NCBI RefSeq assembly: GCF_037860835.1
Contig: NZ_JBBEOG010000004.1
Span: 124,001-188,000 of the forward strand
Direction of reading: 5' to 3'
Length of the DNA stretch: 64,000 nt
DNA from: Aquipuribacter nitratireducens
GTDB lineage: Bacteria > Actinomycetota > Actinomycetes > Actinomycetales > JBBAYJ01
The number at the start of each line of letters is the position of its first letter. Position 1 is the stretch's first letter. Under the pieces are notes generated by a model, which saw only the letters and a program-made list of their open reading frames with translations, made no database searches and had not been told where the DNA came from. The position numbers and the translations under genes are program-made. Below, in pieces: positions 16,152 to 25,872 of the stretch.

Positions 16152-16589
16152 TCAGCCCGTGGCGCGGCGCACGAGCGCCTCGACCCGGTCCTGCACCTCG
16201 TCCGTCCACTCGGTGATCGCGAAGGTCACCGGCCACATCACCCCGTCGTCGAGCCGGGCGGCGTCGTTGAAGCCGAGCGTGGCGTAGCGGGCGTCGAACT
16301 TCGCAGCGGCCTGGAAGAAGCACACGACCTGCTTGCCGTCGGCGTACGCCGGCATGCCGTACCACGTGCGCGCCTGCAGGTGCGGGGCGACCTCGGTGAC
16401 GATCGCGTGCACCCGCTCGGCGAGCTGCCGGTCCGCGTCCGGCATGTCGGCGATGGCGTCGAGCGTCGCCTGCAGGGCGTCCGCCTTCTTCGCCCCGCCC
16501 TTCTCCACCCTCAGCTCCTCCGCGCGTCGCCTCATCGCCTCGCGCTCGGCGGCGCTGAAGCCCCCGGAGGTCTCCTCGTCGTCGGCCAC
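16152..16589 (-). CDS. DUF1801 / YdhG-like protein
   Basis: 145 residues from the GTG at 16589, which has an AGAGGGG site 5 bases upstream. A basic, charged N-terminal helix precedes the DUF1801 core (TWYGMPAYADGKQVVCFFQAAAKFDARYATLGFND...LDDGVMWPVTFAITEW), a fold shared with YdhG and frataxin-like iron chaperones. True function in actinobacteria is unknown. It follows araA on the same strand after 156 bases that carry phased repeats, so separate control is likely. Confidence 0.82.
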   Translation of the reverse strand: MADDEETSGGFSAAEREAMRRRAEELRVEKGGAKKADALQATLDAIADMPDADRQLAERVHAIVTEVAPHLQARTWYGMPAYADGKQVVCFFQAAAKFDARYATLGFNDAARLDDGVMWPVTFAITEWTDEVQDRVEALVRRATG

Positions 16590-16615
16590 GTCGACCCCTC
16601 TCCCTCGCTGTGGGC

Positions 16616-16739
16616 GGGACGCTACGCCGGTCGGCCACGACTGGGACGATCCTGGGCCGACTGGGACGCCGGTAGTCGGAACCGGCCCGGAGACGTCCCT
16701 GTCGGCGACAGGTCGTCCCACTCCGCGGCCGGTCGTCCC
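16616..16739. repeat. Phased GGGACG half-sites upstream of the DUF1801 gene
   Basis: GGGACG occurs at 16616, 16643 and 16663, and its complement CGTCCC at 16694, 16714 and 16734. Within each orientation the main copies are exactly 20 bp apart, about two helical turns. The intervening sequence includes CGACTGGGACG twice and GGTCGTCCC twice. This looks like a multi-site regulator-binding region in the 156-base gap between araA and the DUF1801 start; no known operator is recognised. Confidence 0.5.
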
Positions 16740-16745
16740 CGTCGC

Positions 16746-18236
16746 TCAGCGCACGAGCCGGTGGTACGCCTCGTTCCAGCGCAGCTCCTGCTCGAAGCGA
16801 GCCGGCCGCGTGTCGGCGTCGATCAGCGCCAGCTCGGTGCGCGTGATGCGCGCGAGGTCGGCGAGCACCTCGGCGTCGACTTGGCTCGACAGGACCGTGT
16901 GGTGGCTGCCCCCGGCCACGATCCAGCACTCGGCCGACGTGCGAAGGTCCGGGGCCGGCTTCCACACCGCGCGCCCGACGGGCAGCCGCGGCAGCGGCTC
17001 GGGCGGCACGACGACCTCGATCTCGTTCGCCACCATCCGGAACCGGTCGCCGAGGTCCGACAGGCACGCGACGACCGCGGGACCGGGCTCGGCGTCGAAG
17101 ACGAGCCGGACCGGGTCCTCGCGGTTGCCGATCCCGAGCGGGTGGATCTCCACGCGCGGGGTCCCCGTGGCGATCGTGGGGCAGACCTCGAGCATGTGCG
17201 CGCCGAGGGACAGCGGCTCGCCGGGCCCGAAGTGGTACGTGTAGTCCTCCATGAACGAGGTGCCGCCGGGCAGTCCCTCGCCGGCGACCTTGAGCATCCG
17301 CAGCAGGGCCGAGGTCTTCCAGTCGCCCTCCCCGCCGAAGCCGTAGCCGTCGGACATGAGCCGCTGCACGGCGAGACCGGGCAGCTGCCGCAGCCCGGCG
17401 AGGTCCTCGAAGTTCGTGGTGAACGCCTTCGCCCCGATGTCGCCGAGCAGGCCGCGCAGCGCGAGCTCCTGGCGGGCGCCGTAGCGCAGCGCCTCGTGCC
17501 GCCCGCCGCCGCGGCGCAGCTCGGGCACGACGTCGTAGGTGTCCTCGTACTCGCCGACGAGGGCGTCGACCTCGGCGTCGGAGGTGCCGTCGACCGCGGC
17601 GACGAGGTCGGCGACCGCGAAGGCGTTGACGGTGACGCCGAGGCGCCACTGGGCCTCGGTGCGGTCGCCCTCGGTCACGGCGACGTTCCGCATGGTGTCG
17701 CCGAAGCGGGCCACGGTGAGCCGGCGGCCCTCGTGCCACGCGAGGGCGGCGCGGGTCCACGCCGCCAGGCGCGCCGTGACGTGCACGTCGGACGCGTGGC
17801 CGACGACGGTCTTGCGGACGACACCCATCCGGGACTGGATGTAGCCGAACTCCCGGTCGCCGTGGGCGGCCTGGTTGAGGTTCATGAAGTCCATGTCGAT
17901 GCTCGACCACGGCAGCGACTCGTTGGCCTGCGTGTGCAGGTGCAGCAGCGGCACCTGCAGGGCGTCGAGGCCCCGGATCCACATCCTCGCGGGCGAGAAC
18001 GTGTGCATCCACGCGACGACCCCGACGCACGAGGGGTCGGCGTTGGCGTCGGTCGCGAGCCGGTGGATGCCCTCGGAGGACGTGACGACCGGGCGCCACG
18101 TGAGGTCCGCGGGCAGCGCGCCGGACCCGTGCAGCAGCGCGGCGACCTGCTGGCTCTGCTCCGCGACCTGCTCGAGGACCTCCGGGCCGTACAGGCCCTG
18201 GCTGCCGGTGACGAACCAGATCTCGCGCGCGCTCAT
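16746..18236 (-). CDS. araA: L-arabinose isomerase
   Basis: 496 residues from the ATG at 18236; E. coli AraA is 500. Converts L-arabinose to L-ribulose. Catalytic segments are present: [10 protein letters not shown] and [11 protein letters not shown] carry the two metal-binding Glu, IHPLGIG and GGSHHTVLS carry the two His. Also typical are [28 protein letters not shown] and [17 protein letters not shown]. The ATG overlaps the araD stop (ATGA). Expression should be controlled by the tandem operators upstream of araD. Confidence 0.97.
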   Translation of the reverse strand: MSAREIWFVTGSQGLYGPEVLEQVAEQSQQVAALLHGSGALPADLTWRPVVTSSEGIHRLATDANADPSCVGVVAWMHTFSPARMWIRGLDALQVPLLHLHTQANESLPWSSIDMDFMNLNQAAHGDREFGYIQSRMGVVRKTVVGHASDVHVTARLAAWTRAALAWHEGRRLTVARFGDTMRNVAVTEGDRTEAQWRLGVTVNAFAVADLVAAVDGTSDAEVDALVGEYEDTYDVVPELRRGGGRHEALRYGARQELALRGLLGDIGAKAFTTNFEDLAGLRQLPGLAVQRLMSDGYGFGGEGDWKTSALLRMLKVAGEGLPGGTSFMEDYTYHFGPGEPLSLGAHMLEVCPTIATGTPRVEIHPLGIGNREDPVRLVFDAEPGPAVVACLSDLGDRFRMVANEIEVVVPPEPLPRLPVGRAVWKPAPDLRTSAECWIVAGGSHHTVLSSQVDAEVLADLARITRTELALIDADTRPARFEQELRWNEAYHRLVR

Positions 18237-18949
18237 CGGGGGTCTCCCTCGGTTCCCTGGCCGTAGACGTTCTGGTACCGCTCGAACAGCCTGTCGACGG
18301 CCTCGGCCGGCAGGGGCTCGGGCGTTCCCAGCTGGTGGGCGAGGAACGTCGAGCGGGCGACGTCCTCGCACATGACGGCCGCCTTCACCGCGTCCTTCGC
18401 GTCGGAGCCGATCGTGAAGACGCCGTGCTGCGCCATGAGGACGGCGCGCGAACGGTGTCCCTCGAGGGTCTCGACGATGCCGCGGCCGATCGAGTCGTCG
18501 CCGATGAGCGCGAACGGGCCGACCGGGATCTCCCCGCCGAACTCGTCGGCCATCGCCGTCAGCACGCACGGGATGGGGCGACGGACGGCCGACCACGCGC
18601 ACGCGTACGTCGAGTGCGTGTGCACGACGCCGCCGACGTCGGCGCGGTGCCGGTACACGTAGGCGTGCGCGGCGGTGTCAGAGCTGGGCGAGCGGTCGCC
18701 CTCCACGAGGGCGCCGTCGAGGTCGCACACGACCATCGCCTCGGGCGTCAGCTCGTCGTAGGAGACCCCGCTCGGCTTGATGACGAAGAGGTCGGCGCCG
18801 GGCACGCGCCCGGAGACGTTGCCTGCGGTCCACGCGACCAGGCCGTAGCGGACGAGCTCGCCGTGGAGGCGGGTGACGTCGGCGCGGACGGCGGCGACGC
18901 GTGCGCCGAGGTCCGTGCCCGGGGAGAGGTCGACGGTGGCGGGGGGCAC
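18233..18949 (-). CDS. araD: L-ribulose-5-phosphate 4-epimerase
   Basis: Class II aldolase fold enzyme making D-xylulose 5-phosphate. Zinc ligands are in [13 protein letters not shown] and [11 protein letters not shown]; substrate-phosphate residues in TAGNVSGR and KPSGVSY. I chose the GTG at 18949 (238 residues) because AGGAGGAG stands directly upstream with correct spacing and the length matches E. coli AraD (231). A GTG at 18985 would add 12 residues but lies inside the regulator operator. Stop overlaps the araA start. Confidence 0.93.
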   Translation of the reverse strand: MPPATVDLSPGTDLGARVAAVRADVTRLHGELVRYGLVAWTAGNVSGRVPGADLFVIKPSGVSYDELTPEAMVVCDLDGALVEGDRSPSSDTAAHAYVYRHRADVGGVVHTHSTYACAWSAVRRPIPCVLTAMADEFGGEIPVGPFALIGDDSIGRGIVETLEGHRSRAVLMAQHGVFTIGSDAKDAVKAAVMCEDVARSTFLAHQLGTPEPLPAEAVDRLFERYQNVYGQGTEGDPR

Positions 18950-18973
18950 GGGCTCCTCCTCGACGAGGCTGGT

Positions 18974-18999
18974 GTGAACGTTCACAAGTGAACGTTAAC
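18974..18999. promoter_or_regulatory. Tandem LacI-family operators controlling araDA and the divergent regulator
   Basis: Site 1 (18974-18985) is the perfect palindrome GTGAACGTTCAC; site 2 (18988-18999) is GTGAACGTTAAC, one base different, 14 bp away. The consensus, with central ACGT flanked by dyad arms, fits a LacI/GalR-type repressor. Site 1 overlaps TTCACA (18981-18986), a good -35 for the regulator gene with TAGGCT (19005-19010) as -10. The GTG at 19018 then lies 7 nt past the -10, so that mRNA is probably leaderless and autoregulated. Confidence 0.85.
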
Positions 19000-19017
19000 G
19001 AGGGTAGGCTCGTCAAG

Positions 19018-20085
19018 GTGACGACGGCGCCGGGTGCTCCTGCGGGTCGGCGCGGCGGCCGCCGTGCGCCGGTCATGCACGACGTCGCCCGGCTCGCCGG
19101 CGTGTCCCACCAGACCGTGTCCCGCGTCCTCAACGGGAGCCCGGGCGTCCGACAGGCGACCCGCGAGCGCGTCGAGGCCGCGATCGCCGAGCTGGACTAC
19201 CGGCCGAACGCCGCGGCGCGCGCTCTGGTGACGGACAGGTCGGCCGCCGTCGGGGTGGTCGTCGCCGACACCACGCTGTTCGGCCCGGCGAGCATCCTCC
19301 TCGCCGTCGAGCAGTCGGTGCGCCGACGCGGGCGCGAGGTCAACGTCGCGTCCCTGCCCGACCTCGACGTCGCCTCGGTCGCGGACGCGTTCGCCTACCT
19401 CGAGGAGCTCCGGGTCGGAGGCGTCGTCGTCGTGGCTCCGCAGCGCACGGCTGCCGACGTCATGCTCGCCCTGCCCGAGGGGACGCCCGTCGTCGCGGTG
19501 GACGGCGGCCTCGTCGCCGACCTCCCCATCGTCTGCGTCGACCAGGCGCTCGGCGCCGCGCTCGTCACCGAGCACCTGCTCGACCTCGGCCACGAGACAG
19601 TGCACCACGTCGCCGGTCCGCCCGACTGGCTCGAGGCCGAGGAGCGGGTCGCCGGGTGGCGGGCGACGCTGAGCGACTCCGGCCGTGGCGTCCCCGAACC
19701 GGTGGGCGGCGGCTGGACCGCCGCCGACGGCTACGCCGCGGGGCAACTGCTCGCACGCGACCCCGACGTCACCGCCGTCTTCGCCGCCAACGACCCGACC
19801 GCGTTGGGCGTCGTCCGCGCCCTGCAGGAGGCCGGGCGCCGGGTGCCGGACGACGTCTCGGTCGCCGGGTTCGACGACGTGCCGGAGGCGCCCTTCTACG
19901 GCCCCGCCCTCACGAGCGTCCGGCAGAACTTCCCCGAGCTCGGCGAGCTCGCGGTCGCGACCCTGCTCGACCTCGTCGCCGGGGCCGAGGTGCCCCGGGG
20001 CCGCGTACCGGAGCGCACCGTCACGCCCTCGCTGGCCGTACGGTCCAGCACCGCCCCGCCCCCGACCACCCGGAGGACCTCATGA
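19018..20085 (+). CDS. LacI family regulator of arabinose genes (AraR-like)
   Basis: 355 residues from the GTG at 19018. N-terminal LacI helix-turn-helix and hinge (MHDVARLAGVSHQTVSRVLNGSPGVRQATRERVEAAIAEL, around residues 17-60), then a periplasmic-binding-protein-like sensor domain with VAGFDDVPEAPFYGPALTSVRQNF. It is divergent from araDA with two tandem operators between, and its stop overlaps the kinase start (ATGA). L-arabinose or a derivative as inducer is inferred. This is a LacI-type regulator, not the GntR-LacI hybrid AraR of Bacillus. Confidence 0.92.
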   Translation: MTTAPGAPAGRRGGRRAPVMHDVARLAGVSHQTVSRVLNGSPGVRQATRERVEAAIAELDYRPNAAARALVTDRSAAVGVVVADTTLFGPASILLAVEQSVRRRGREVNVASLPDLDVASVADAFAYLEELRVGGVVVVAPQRTAADVMLALPEGTPVVAVDGGLVADLPIVCVDQALGAALVTEHLLDLGHETVHHVAGPPDWLEAEERVAGWRATLSDSGRGVPEPVGGGWTAADGYAAGQLLARDPDVTAVFAANDPTALGVVRALQEAGRRVPDDVSVAGFDDVPEAPFYGPALTSVRQNFPELGELAVATLLDLVAGAEVPRGRVPERTVTPSLAVRSSTAPPPTTRRTS

Positions 20086-21686
20086 CCGTGGACCGCGACG
20101 ACGCCGTCCGCACCCTCGCCGAGGGTCGCGCCGTGCTCGGGATCGAGCTCGGCTCGACCCGCATCAAGGCCGTGCTCGTCGACCCCGCCGGCAACGTGCT
20201 CGCGACCGGCGGCCACGCGTGGGAGAACGACTTCGTCGACCGGCTGTGGACGTACTCCCTCGACGCCGTGTGGGCGGGCGTCCAGGAGGCCTTCCGCGCG
20301 GTGCGCGCCGACGCGGAGCGGCGCTTCGACGTCCTCCCGCGAAGGCTCGCCGCCGCGGGGGTGTCGGCCATGATGCACGGGTACCTCGCCCTCGACGCCG
20401 ACGGCGAGCTGCTCGTCCCCTTCCGCACGTGGCGCAACACGACCACCGGCGCGGCGGCGGCGGAGCTCACCGAGGAGCTGGGGTTCAACATCCCGCTGCG
20501 CTGGTCGGTGGCCCACTACTACCAGGCCGTCCTGGACGACGAGCCGCACGTGCCGCAGGTGGCGTCGCTCACGACGCTCGCCGGGTACGTCCACCGGCGC
20601 CTGACGGGGGAGCAGGTCCTCGGGGTGGGCGACGCGTCCGGGATGTTCCCTGTGGACCCGTCGACCCGGGACTACGACGCGGACCTGCTGTCTCGAGTCG
20701 ACGCCCTGGTGGCTCGGCGGAACGCGTCCGCGGCTGCGCTGTCCGCGCTCCTGCCGACCGCCCTCGCCGCGGGTGCCGACGCCGGTCGCCTCACGGCGGA
20801 GGGGGCGGCACTGCTCGACCCGTCCGGTGACCTGCAGCCGGGGGTCCCGTTCTGTCCTCCCGAGGGCGACGCCGGCACGGGCATGGTCGCGACGAACGCC
20901 GTCGCTCCCCGAACCGGCAACATCAGCGTGGGCACGAGCGTGTTCGCCATGGCCGTGCTCGAGCAGCCCCTCGCCCGTGTTCACCACGAGATCGACGTCG
21001 TGACGACGCCGGTCGGGGACCTCGTCGCGATGGTCCACTGCAACAACGGCGCGAGCGAGCTCGGCGCGTGGGCCGGCCTGCTCGGGGGGTTCGCGGCGGC
21101 GCTCGGGGCGAGTGCGGACCCCGATGCCGTCTTCGGTGCGCTCCTGCGCGCTGCGCTCGACGGCGAGCCGGACGGCGGCGGCCTCCTCGCCTACAACTAC
21201 CTCGCCGGTGAGCCGATCACGGGCCTCGACGAGGGGCGGCCGCTCGTCGTCCGCACCCCCGACAGCCGGCTCACGTTCGCCAACTTCGCCCGCACCCAGG
21301 TGTACGGCGTGTTCGGCACGCTGAGCCTCGGCATGGAGGTGCTCGCGGAAGAAGGCGTCGAGCTCGACGTGATGGTGGGCCACGGTGGTCTGTTCCGCAC
21401 CGAGGGTGTCGCGCAGCGGCTGCTCGCGGCCGCGCTCGGCATCCCGGTCGCCGTCAACGACGCGGCGGACGAGGGCGGCGCGTGGGGCATCGCCGTCCTG
21501 GCGGCCTACGCGGTGCGGGACACCGGTCAGGAGCTCGCCGAGTTCCTCGACCGGACCGTGTTCGCCCGCTCCGCCACCGCGGTCGTCGAGCCGGAGCCGG
21601 ACGACGTGGCCGGGTACGCGCGCTACCTCGACCGCTACCGGGCGGGGCTGGTCGTCCAGGAAGCGGCGACGGCCGCCTTGCCGTGA
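20082..21686 (+). CDS. FGGY-family pentulose kinase, probable L-ribulokinase (AraK-like)
   Basis: 534 residues from the ATG at 20082 (GGAGGA upstream, ATGA overlap with the regulator). The N-terminal phosphate-binding motif is IELGSTRIKAVLVDPAGNV, followed by HAWEN, GVSAMMHGYLALDADG, GNISVGTSVFAMAVLE, and C-terminal GHGGLFRTEGVAQRLLAAALG. It resembles xylulokinase-like FGGY kinases more than E. coli AraB. In Clostridium a non-orthologous ribulokinase of such a type (AraK) has been described. With araA and araD next door and no other kinase, L-ribulose is the likely substrate. Confidence 0.88.
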   Translation: MTVDRDDAVRTLAEGRAVLGIELGSTRIKAVLVDPAGNVLATGGHAWENDFVDRLWTYSLDAVWAGVQEAFRAVRADAERRFDVLPRRLAAAGVSAMMHGYLALDADGELLVPFRTWRNTTTGAAAAELTEELGFNIPLRWSVAHYYQAVLDDEPHVPQVASLTTLAGYVHRRLTGEQVLGVGDASGMFPVDPSTRDYDADLLSRVDALVARRNASAAALSALLPTALAAGADAGRLTAEGAALLDPSGDLQPGVPFCPPEGDAGTGMVATNAVAPRTGNISVGTSVFAMAVLEQPLARVHHEIDVVTTPVGDLVAMVHCNNGASELGAWAGLLGGFAAALGASADPDAVFGALLRAALDGEPDGGGLLAYNYLAGEPITGLDEGRPLVVRTPDSRLTFANFARTQVYGVFGTLSLGMEVLAEEGVELDVMVGHGGLFRTEGVAQRLLAAALGIPVAVNDAADEGGAWGIAVLAAYAVRDTGQELAEFLDRTVFARSATAVVEPEPDDVAGYARYLDRYRAGLVVQEAATAALP

Positions 21687-21692
21687 CCACCG

Positions 21693-22582
21693 CTACGCCG
21701 ACGACTGCGTGACGGACGCCCACCACTCGCCGGTCGCGCGCGCGGTCCTCAGGGACCTCGACCGGCAGCAGGTGCCTGGCGCCCGACACCTCGTGCGCGG
21801 TCCATCCCGCTCGTGCGGCGTGGCCTCGGAGCGAGGGCGGGTCGACGAGGTGGTCGTCGGCCCCCCACCGGAGCAGCACGGGCGCCGTGAGCCGGTCGAG
21901 GACCGCGGTCACCGGTTCCTGGTCGACGAGCACCGCCTCGACCGTCGACGCGAACCCGCTGACGAACCGGTCGAGGTGGCGGACCCGGGTCCGCACCGGG
22001 GTGACGTCGTCGGCCCAGACAGGCGCCTGCGCCGCCGACACGCGGGACGGGTCGCCGCCGAGCAGACCCGAGCGCCAGGTGGCCGGCGCGACCCGGTCCT
22101 CGACGGAGCCGCGTGTCGCGGGGAGCAGCGGCGCGCCGGCCACGCGCAGCACCGCACGGGCCACCGGCGGTGCCGCCGCCACGACGGCACGACCCGCGGT
22201 CCGCCAGAGCAGCACCTCGGACCGTCCGGTGCGCCGCCACGGCAGGGCCGGGGCCGCGAGCACGAGTCCCCCCACCCGATCGGGCACGAGATCAGCGGCC
22301 AGGACCGCGATCAGCCCGCCGGCGGATCACCCGTGCAAGCACCACGCGCTCGAGGTCGAGGTGGTCCAGGAGGGCCCGTACGAACCGCGCGTCCGACAGG
22401 ACCGCGGGCCGGTGGCCGGCGGGTGCGCCGGTGAGGCCGGTGAGGCTTCCCGGCACGTCGACCGACACCACGGACCCGAGCGGTGCCAGGGCGGCGACCA
22501 GGTCCAGCCAGCGGGAGGCGCTGCCCGGTAGCGAGCGCCACCGGTGGCGGGCCGCGGGTCCTCCCGACAGAGTCGAGCGCAT
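21693..22582 (-). pseudogene. Alpha/beta-hydrolase remnant with frameshifts and a stop at the nucleophile elbow
   Basis: Three frames must be joined to recover one protein. Frame one (ATG at 22582) encodes GSASRWLDLVAALAPLGSVV...LDLERVVL. A one-base insertion near 22340 and an in-frame TGA then interrupt what should be G-x-S-A-G-G (read HG-stop-SAGG). Frame two continues LIAVLAADLVPDRVGGLVLA to ARHLLPVEV, including RWGADDHLVDP. A second shift near 21765 restores a frame ending LRTARATGEWWASVTQSSA at the TAG 7 bases past the kinase stop. The N-terminal HG oxyanion motif is also missing. Best read as a decayed gene; base errors are the alternative. Confidence 0.75.
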
Positions 22583-22931
22583 GGCCGCCGACTCCGCCCA
22601 GCCCGAGGACCTCGACGACGTCTACGGCGACTTCAACGACGCTGTCAACATGACACCGAAGGAGCTCCGCGAGTGGCTCGACACCGACGAGTCCACGTCC
22701 GTCGGTGACTCCTCCGGCGGTGGCGAGTCGACCGGGCACGCGAGCGGGCGGCGGATCCTCGAGATCAAGGACACGAAGAAGGCCGACCTCACCGAGTCCG
22801 ACGTCGCCCACATGCGCAAGGTCGTCGGCTACGTCGCCCGGCACAGCAAGCAGCGGCCGAAGGGCGACGTCGAGGACACGCCCTGGCGGTACAGCCTCAT
22901 GAACTGGGGGCACGACCCGCTCAAGGGCTGA
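22581..22931 (+). CDS. DUF3140 family protein
   Basis: 116 residues from the ATG at 22581. The sequence VYGDFNDAVNMTPKELREWLDTDES...GRRILEIKDTKKADLTESDVAHMRKVVGYVARHSKQRP...TPWRYSLMNWGHDP is the DUF3140 pattern, a small soluble protein common in actinobacteria, of unknown function and often considered DNA-binding-like. Its start codon overlaps, on the opposite strand, the start of the decayed hydrolase. The CaCA gene follows 3 bases after the stop, so the two are likely one operon. Confidence 0.87.
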   Translation: MAADSAQPEDLDDVYGDFNDAVNMTPKELREWLDTDESTSVGDSSGGGESTGHASGRRILEIKDTKKADLTESDVAHMRKVVGYVARHSKQRPKGDVEDTPWRYSLMNWGHDPLKG

Positions 22932-22934
22932 CGC

Positions 22935-23981
22935 GTGCTCCCGCAGGTCCTGCCCGCGCTGCTGCCCGGCAGCGACCCGTGGCCGCTGTGGCCGAGCCTG
23001 GTCGCCCTCCTCCTCTCGGCCGGTGTCATCGTCTACACCGGGACGAAGATCACCGGGGTCGTCGACGAGATCGCCGACCGCACCGGACTCGGGGAGGCCA
23101 TCGCAGGGGCGATCTTCCTCGGTGCGACGACGTCCCTGCCCGGACTCGTCACGCTCGCGACGGGCGCGCTCGCCGGCGACGCGCAGTTCGCGCTCGCCAA
23201 TCCCGTCGGCGGGATCCTCATCCAGACGGTGTGGCTGAGCGTCGCCGACATCTTCTACCGCCGCGTCAACCTCGAGCACGCCGCGGCCAGCAGCGAGAAC
23301 CTCATGCAGTCCCTCATCCTCGTCGGGCTGCTCGCCGTGCCGCTGTTCGGCTACGCGGTCCCGAACCTGTCGCTGTTCGCCGTCCACCCGGCGTCGCTCG
23401 CCATCCCGGTCCTCTACGTCGCGGGTCTCGTCCTCGTGCGCCAGCAGCGCAACGAGCCGATGTGGGAGCCGGTCGAGACCCCGGACACCGTCCACGACGA
23501 GCCCGAGGAGCCGTCGGAGCGCAGCGCGGGCCGGCTCGCGGTGCTGTTCCTCTCGCTCGCGGTGTCGATGGCCGTGGCCGGCTACACGGTCGGACGCGCC
23601 GGGCTCGGCGTCGTCGAGGCGACGGGACTCTCCGGGGGCCTCGTCGGGTCGACCCTCACGACCGGGGTCTCGTCGATGCCGGAGCTCGTCACGCTCATCG
23701 CGGCCGTCCGGATGCGCGCGCTCGCGCTCGGCGTGGGCGACATCATCGGCGGCAACGTCTTCGACGCCCTCCAGATCGCGCTCGCCGACGTCTTCTACCG
23801 GCAGGGCGTCGTCTACGCCGACGCCGGACCGACGGGTCTGCTGCTGCTCGCCGCCGCCCTCCTCATGAGCGCGCTGCTCGCCGCCGGGCTGCTCCTGCGC
23901 GGACGCCGCGGGATCGGCTTCGAGGGCTTCGCCATCCCCACGATCTGGGTGGCGGCGATCGTCGGGGTCGCGTTCCTCTAG
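22935..23981 (+). CDS. CaCA-family cation antiporter (Na+/Ca2+ exchanger-like)
   Basis: 348 residues from the GTG at 22935, about ten hydrophobic segments in two homologous halves. The alpha repeats are recognisable: first half [29 protein letters not shown], second half [30 protein letters not shown] followed by [10 protein letters not shown]. In CaCA exchangers these repeats carry the ion-binding Glu; here repeat 1 lacks the Glu (SLPGLV) while repeat 2 has it (SMPELV), so ion specificity may differ from YrbG/CAX. Membrane location. Confidence 0.82.
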   Translation: MLPQVLPALLPGSDPWPLWPSLVALLLSAGVIVYTGTKITGVVDEIADRTGLGEAIAGAIFLGATTSLPGLVTLATGALAGDAQFALANPVGGILIQTVWLSVADIFYRRVNLEHAAASSENLMQSLILVGLLAVPLFGYAVPNLSLFAVHPASLAIPVLYVAGLVLVRQQRNEPMWEPVETPDTVHDEPEEPSERSAGRLAVLFLSLAVSMAVAGYTVGRAGLGVVEATGLSGGLVGSTLTTGVSSMPELVTLIAAVRMRALALGVGDIIGGNVFDALQIALADVFYRQGVVYADAGPTGLLLLAAALLMSALLAAGLLLRGRRGIGFEGFAIPTIWVAAIVGVAFL

Positions 23982-23985
23982 GGCC

Positions 23986-25740
23986 TCAGCGCGGCGCCGG
24001 CACCCCGGGCGGGCGCCGGTGGGCACGCTTCACCTCGTACATCGCGGAGTCGGCGCGCCGCAGGAGCGAGGCCGCGTCATCGCCGGGGACCGCGACCACG
24101 GCACCGATGCTCGCGCCCACGGGAAGACCGGGTGCCGCGTCGGCGAGGGCGGGCGCGAGCGCCCCGCGGACGCGATCGGCGAGCATGTCGGCGACGGCGG
24201 CGTCGGGGACGCCGGGGCAGACGGCGACGAACTCGTCACCGCCGAGGCGCCCCGTCGCGTCCTGCGGGCGCAGCGTCGACCGCAGCCGGGTCGCGACGAG
24301 CCGGAGCACGAGGTCGCCCGCCTCGTGCCCCAGGGTGTCGTTGACGTCCTTGAAGCGGTCGAGGTCGCAGAACAGGACGGCGACACCGCCGTTGCGCCGG
24401 TCGGCGAGCACGGTGTCGAGCTCCTCGACGAGGCGACGGCGGTTGAGGAGGCCTGTCAGCGGGTCGTGGTGGGCGAGGAACGCGAGCCGCTCCTGCGCGG
24501 CGCGCCGCTCTGTGACGTCGAGTACCTGCGCGACGACGGTCGTGCGGCCGTTGGGCGCCGACATGAGGGAGACGTGGACCTGCGTCCACACGGGCGTCCC
24601 GTCGGGGCGCAGGTGGCGCACCTCCCCGTCCCACCGGGTCCGCGTGCCGTGGGCGATCTCGTCGAGGGCGCGGCGGGTGCGGCGGGCGTCGTCGGGGTCG
24701 AGGAGCTCGCGCCAGCGCAGCGTCGACGGGTCGCGTCCGAGGAGGACCACGAGCGCGGGATTGGCGTCGCGGAGCACCCAGCCACCGTCCGTGCCCCGCA
24801 CGACGACCGCCTTGCCGATGACCGCCGCGTCGCTGGCCTCGGCGAGCCGGTCCCGCGAGGCCGCGAGCTCGGCCGCGAGGGTGTCGCGGGACTCCTGCAG
24901 GGTCGCGAGCGCCTGGCTCGTCACCATGACGAGGACGGTGAAGCACTGGACGAGCGCCGCCCGCGCCGCCTCGTCCGAGACGACCGCGAACGCCCCGGTG
25001 CCGATGACGGTGCCGACGACGGCGACGACCCCGACGACCGCGCTGAGGAGGGCACTCGTCCGTCGGCCGAGCCGGACCCCGGACCACACCGGGACCGCGA
25101 GGGCGAGGAACAGCGTGCTGATGCCGCCGTCGGTGAGGAAGAGCCACGTGACGAGCACCCCGGCGGCGCAGCAGACGAGGGCTGTCTCCACGGGGCGGCG
25201 CACCCACTGGGCGTCGCCCCGGGTACGGCGCAGGGAGAGGAGGACCGCGAGCACGACGAAGGTCGTGCCCCCGTTCCGTGCGGACACCAGTGCCCACGTC
25301 GGCCACGCACTCGCATCGGCGAGAGCGGCCAGCGCCACCGTCACGAGGGTGCCGCTGACGACCCCGACCGCGAGGCACGCGGCGAGGAGCCGCATGACCT
25401 CGCCGGGCTCGCGGAGCGCGGACCCGCCCGAGAGCGCGCGGCGGACGAGCGCGGCCCCGAGGGCGGCGTGGACGACGTTGACCGCTCCGTATGCCGCAGC
25501 CAGGTCCCACGCCGCGCCCGTCCACCGGTTCATGAGGACCGTGCACAGGAGGAGCAGCGTCGCCGGGAGGGCGGCCCGGCGCCACGTCGGGTGCTGCAGC
25601 AGCCACCACACGCCCACGCCGGCCGCCGGCCACACGAGGGACACCTGGGAACCCTCAGGGCGCGTCTCACGGCCGACCCACATGGCGACGACGTACACGA
25701 GCAGCAGGACGGCGTCGCGGGACACGGCGCGAGTGCGCAT
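23986..25740 (-). CDS. MASE1-PAS-GGDEF diguanylate cyclase
   Basis: 584 residues from the ATG at 25740, which has a GGAGGAGG ribosome site. The N-terminal 300 residues form a MASE1-like membrane sensor with about eight helices ([28 protein letters not shown]). A PAS domain follows (about 310-420, ending [11 protein letters not shown]), then a GGDEF domain ([48 protein letters not shown]). The inhibitory I-site RxxD (RPQD) sits exactly five residues before GGDEF, so c-di-GMP feedback is expected. An active cyclase is predicted. Confidence 0.93.
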   Translation of the reverse strand: MRTRAVSRDAVLLLVYVVAMWVGRETRPEGSQVSLVWPAAGVGVWWLLQHPTWRRAALPATLLLLCTVLMNRWTGAAWDLAAAYGAVNVVHAALGAALVRRALSGGSALREPGEVMRLLAACLAVGVVSGTLVTVALAALADASAWPTWALVSARNGGTTFVVLAVLLSLRRTRGDAQWVRRPVETALVCCAAGVLVTWLFLTDGGISTLFLALAVPVWSGVRLGRRTSALLSAVVGVVAVVGTVIGTGAFAVVSDEAARAALVQCFTVLVMVTSQALATLQESRDTLAAELAASRDRLAEASDAAVIGKAVVVRGTDGGWVLRDANPALVVLLGRDPSTLRWRELLDPDDARRTRRALDEIAHGTRTRWDGEVRHLRPDGTPVWTQVHVSLMSAPNGRTTVVAQVLDVTERRAAQERLAFLAHHDPLTGLLNRRRLVEELDTVLADRRNGGVAVLFCDLDRFKDVNDTLGHEAGDLVLRLVATRLRSTLRPQDATGRLGGDEFVAVCPGVPDAAVADMLADRVRGALAPALADAAPGLPVGASIGAVVAVPGDDAASLLRRADSAMYEVKRAHRRPPGVPAPR

Positions 25741-25872
25741 GCCGACCTCCTCCTCCGTCGAGACGACATGACGTCCGTCACATCGGCGCAACGGCCCGGG
25801 TTCCTGAGCGCGCCCGCCCTGCGTCCGACCTCGGGTCGTGAGCCGCACGCCTGGCTCGGCTACGGTCGGCTC

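Noticed and set aside
22979-25771. Plus-strand 930-codon frame across the CaCA and GGDEF genes
   Set aside because: Arg/Ala-rich, out of frame with CaCA and antisense to the GGDEF gene.
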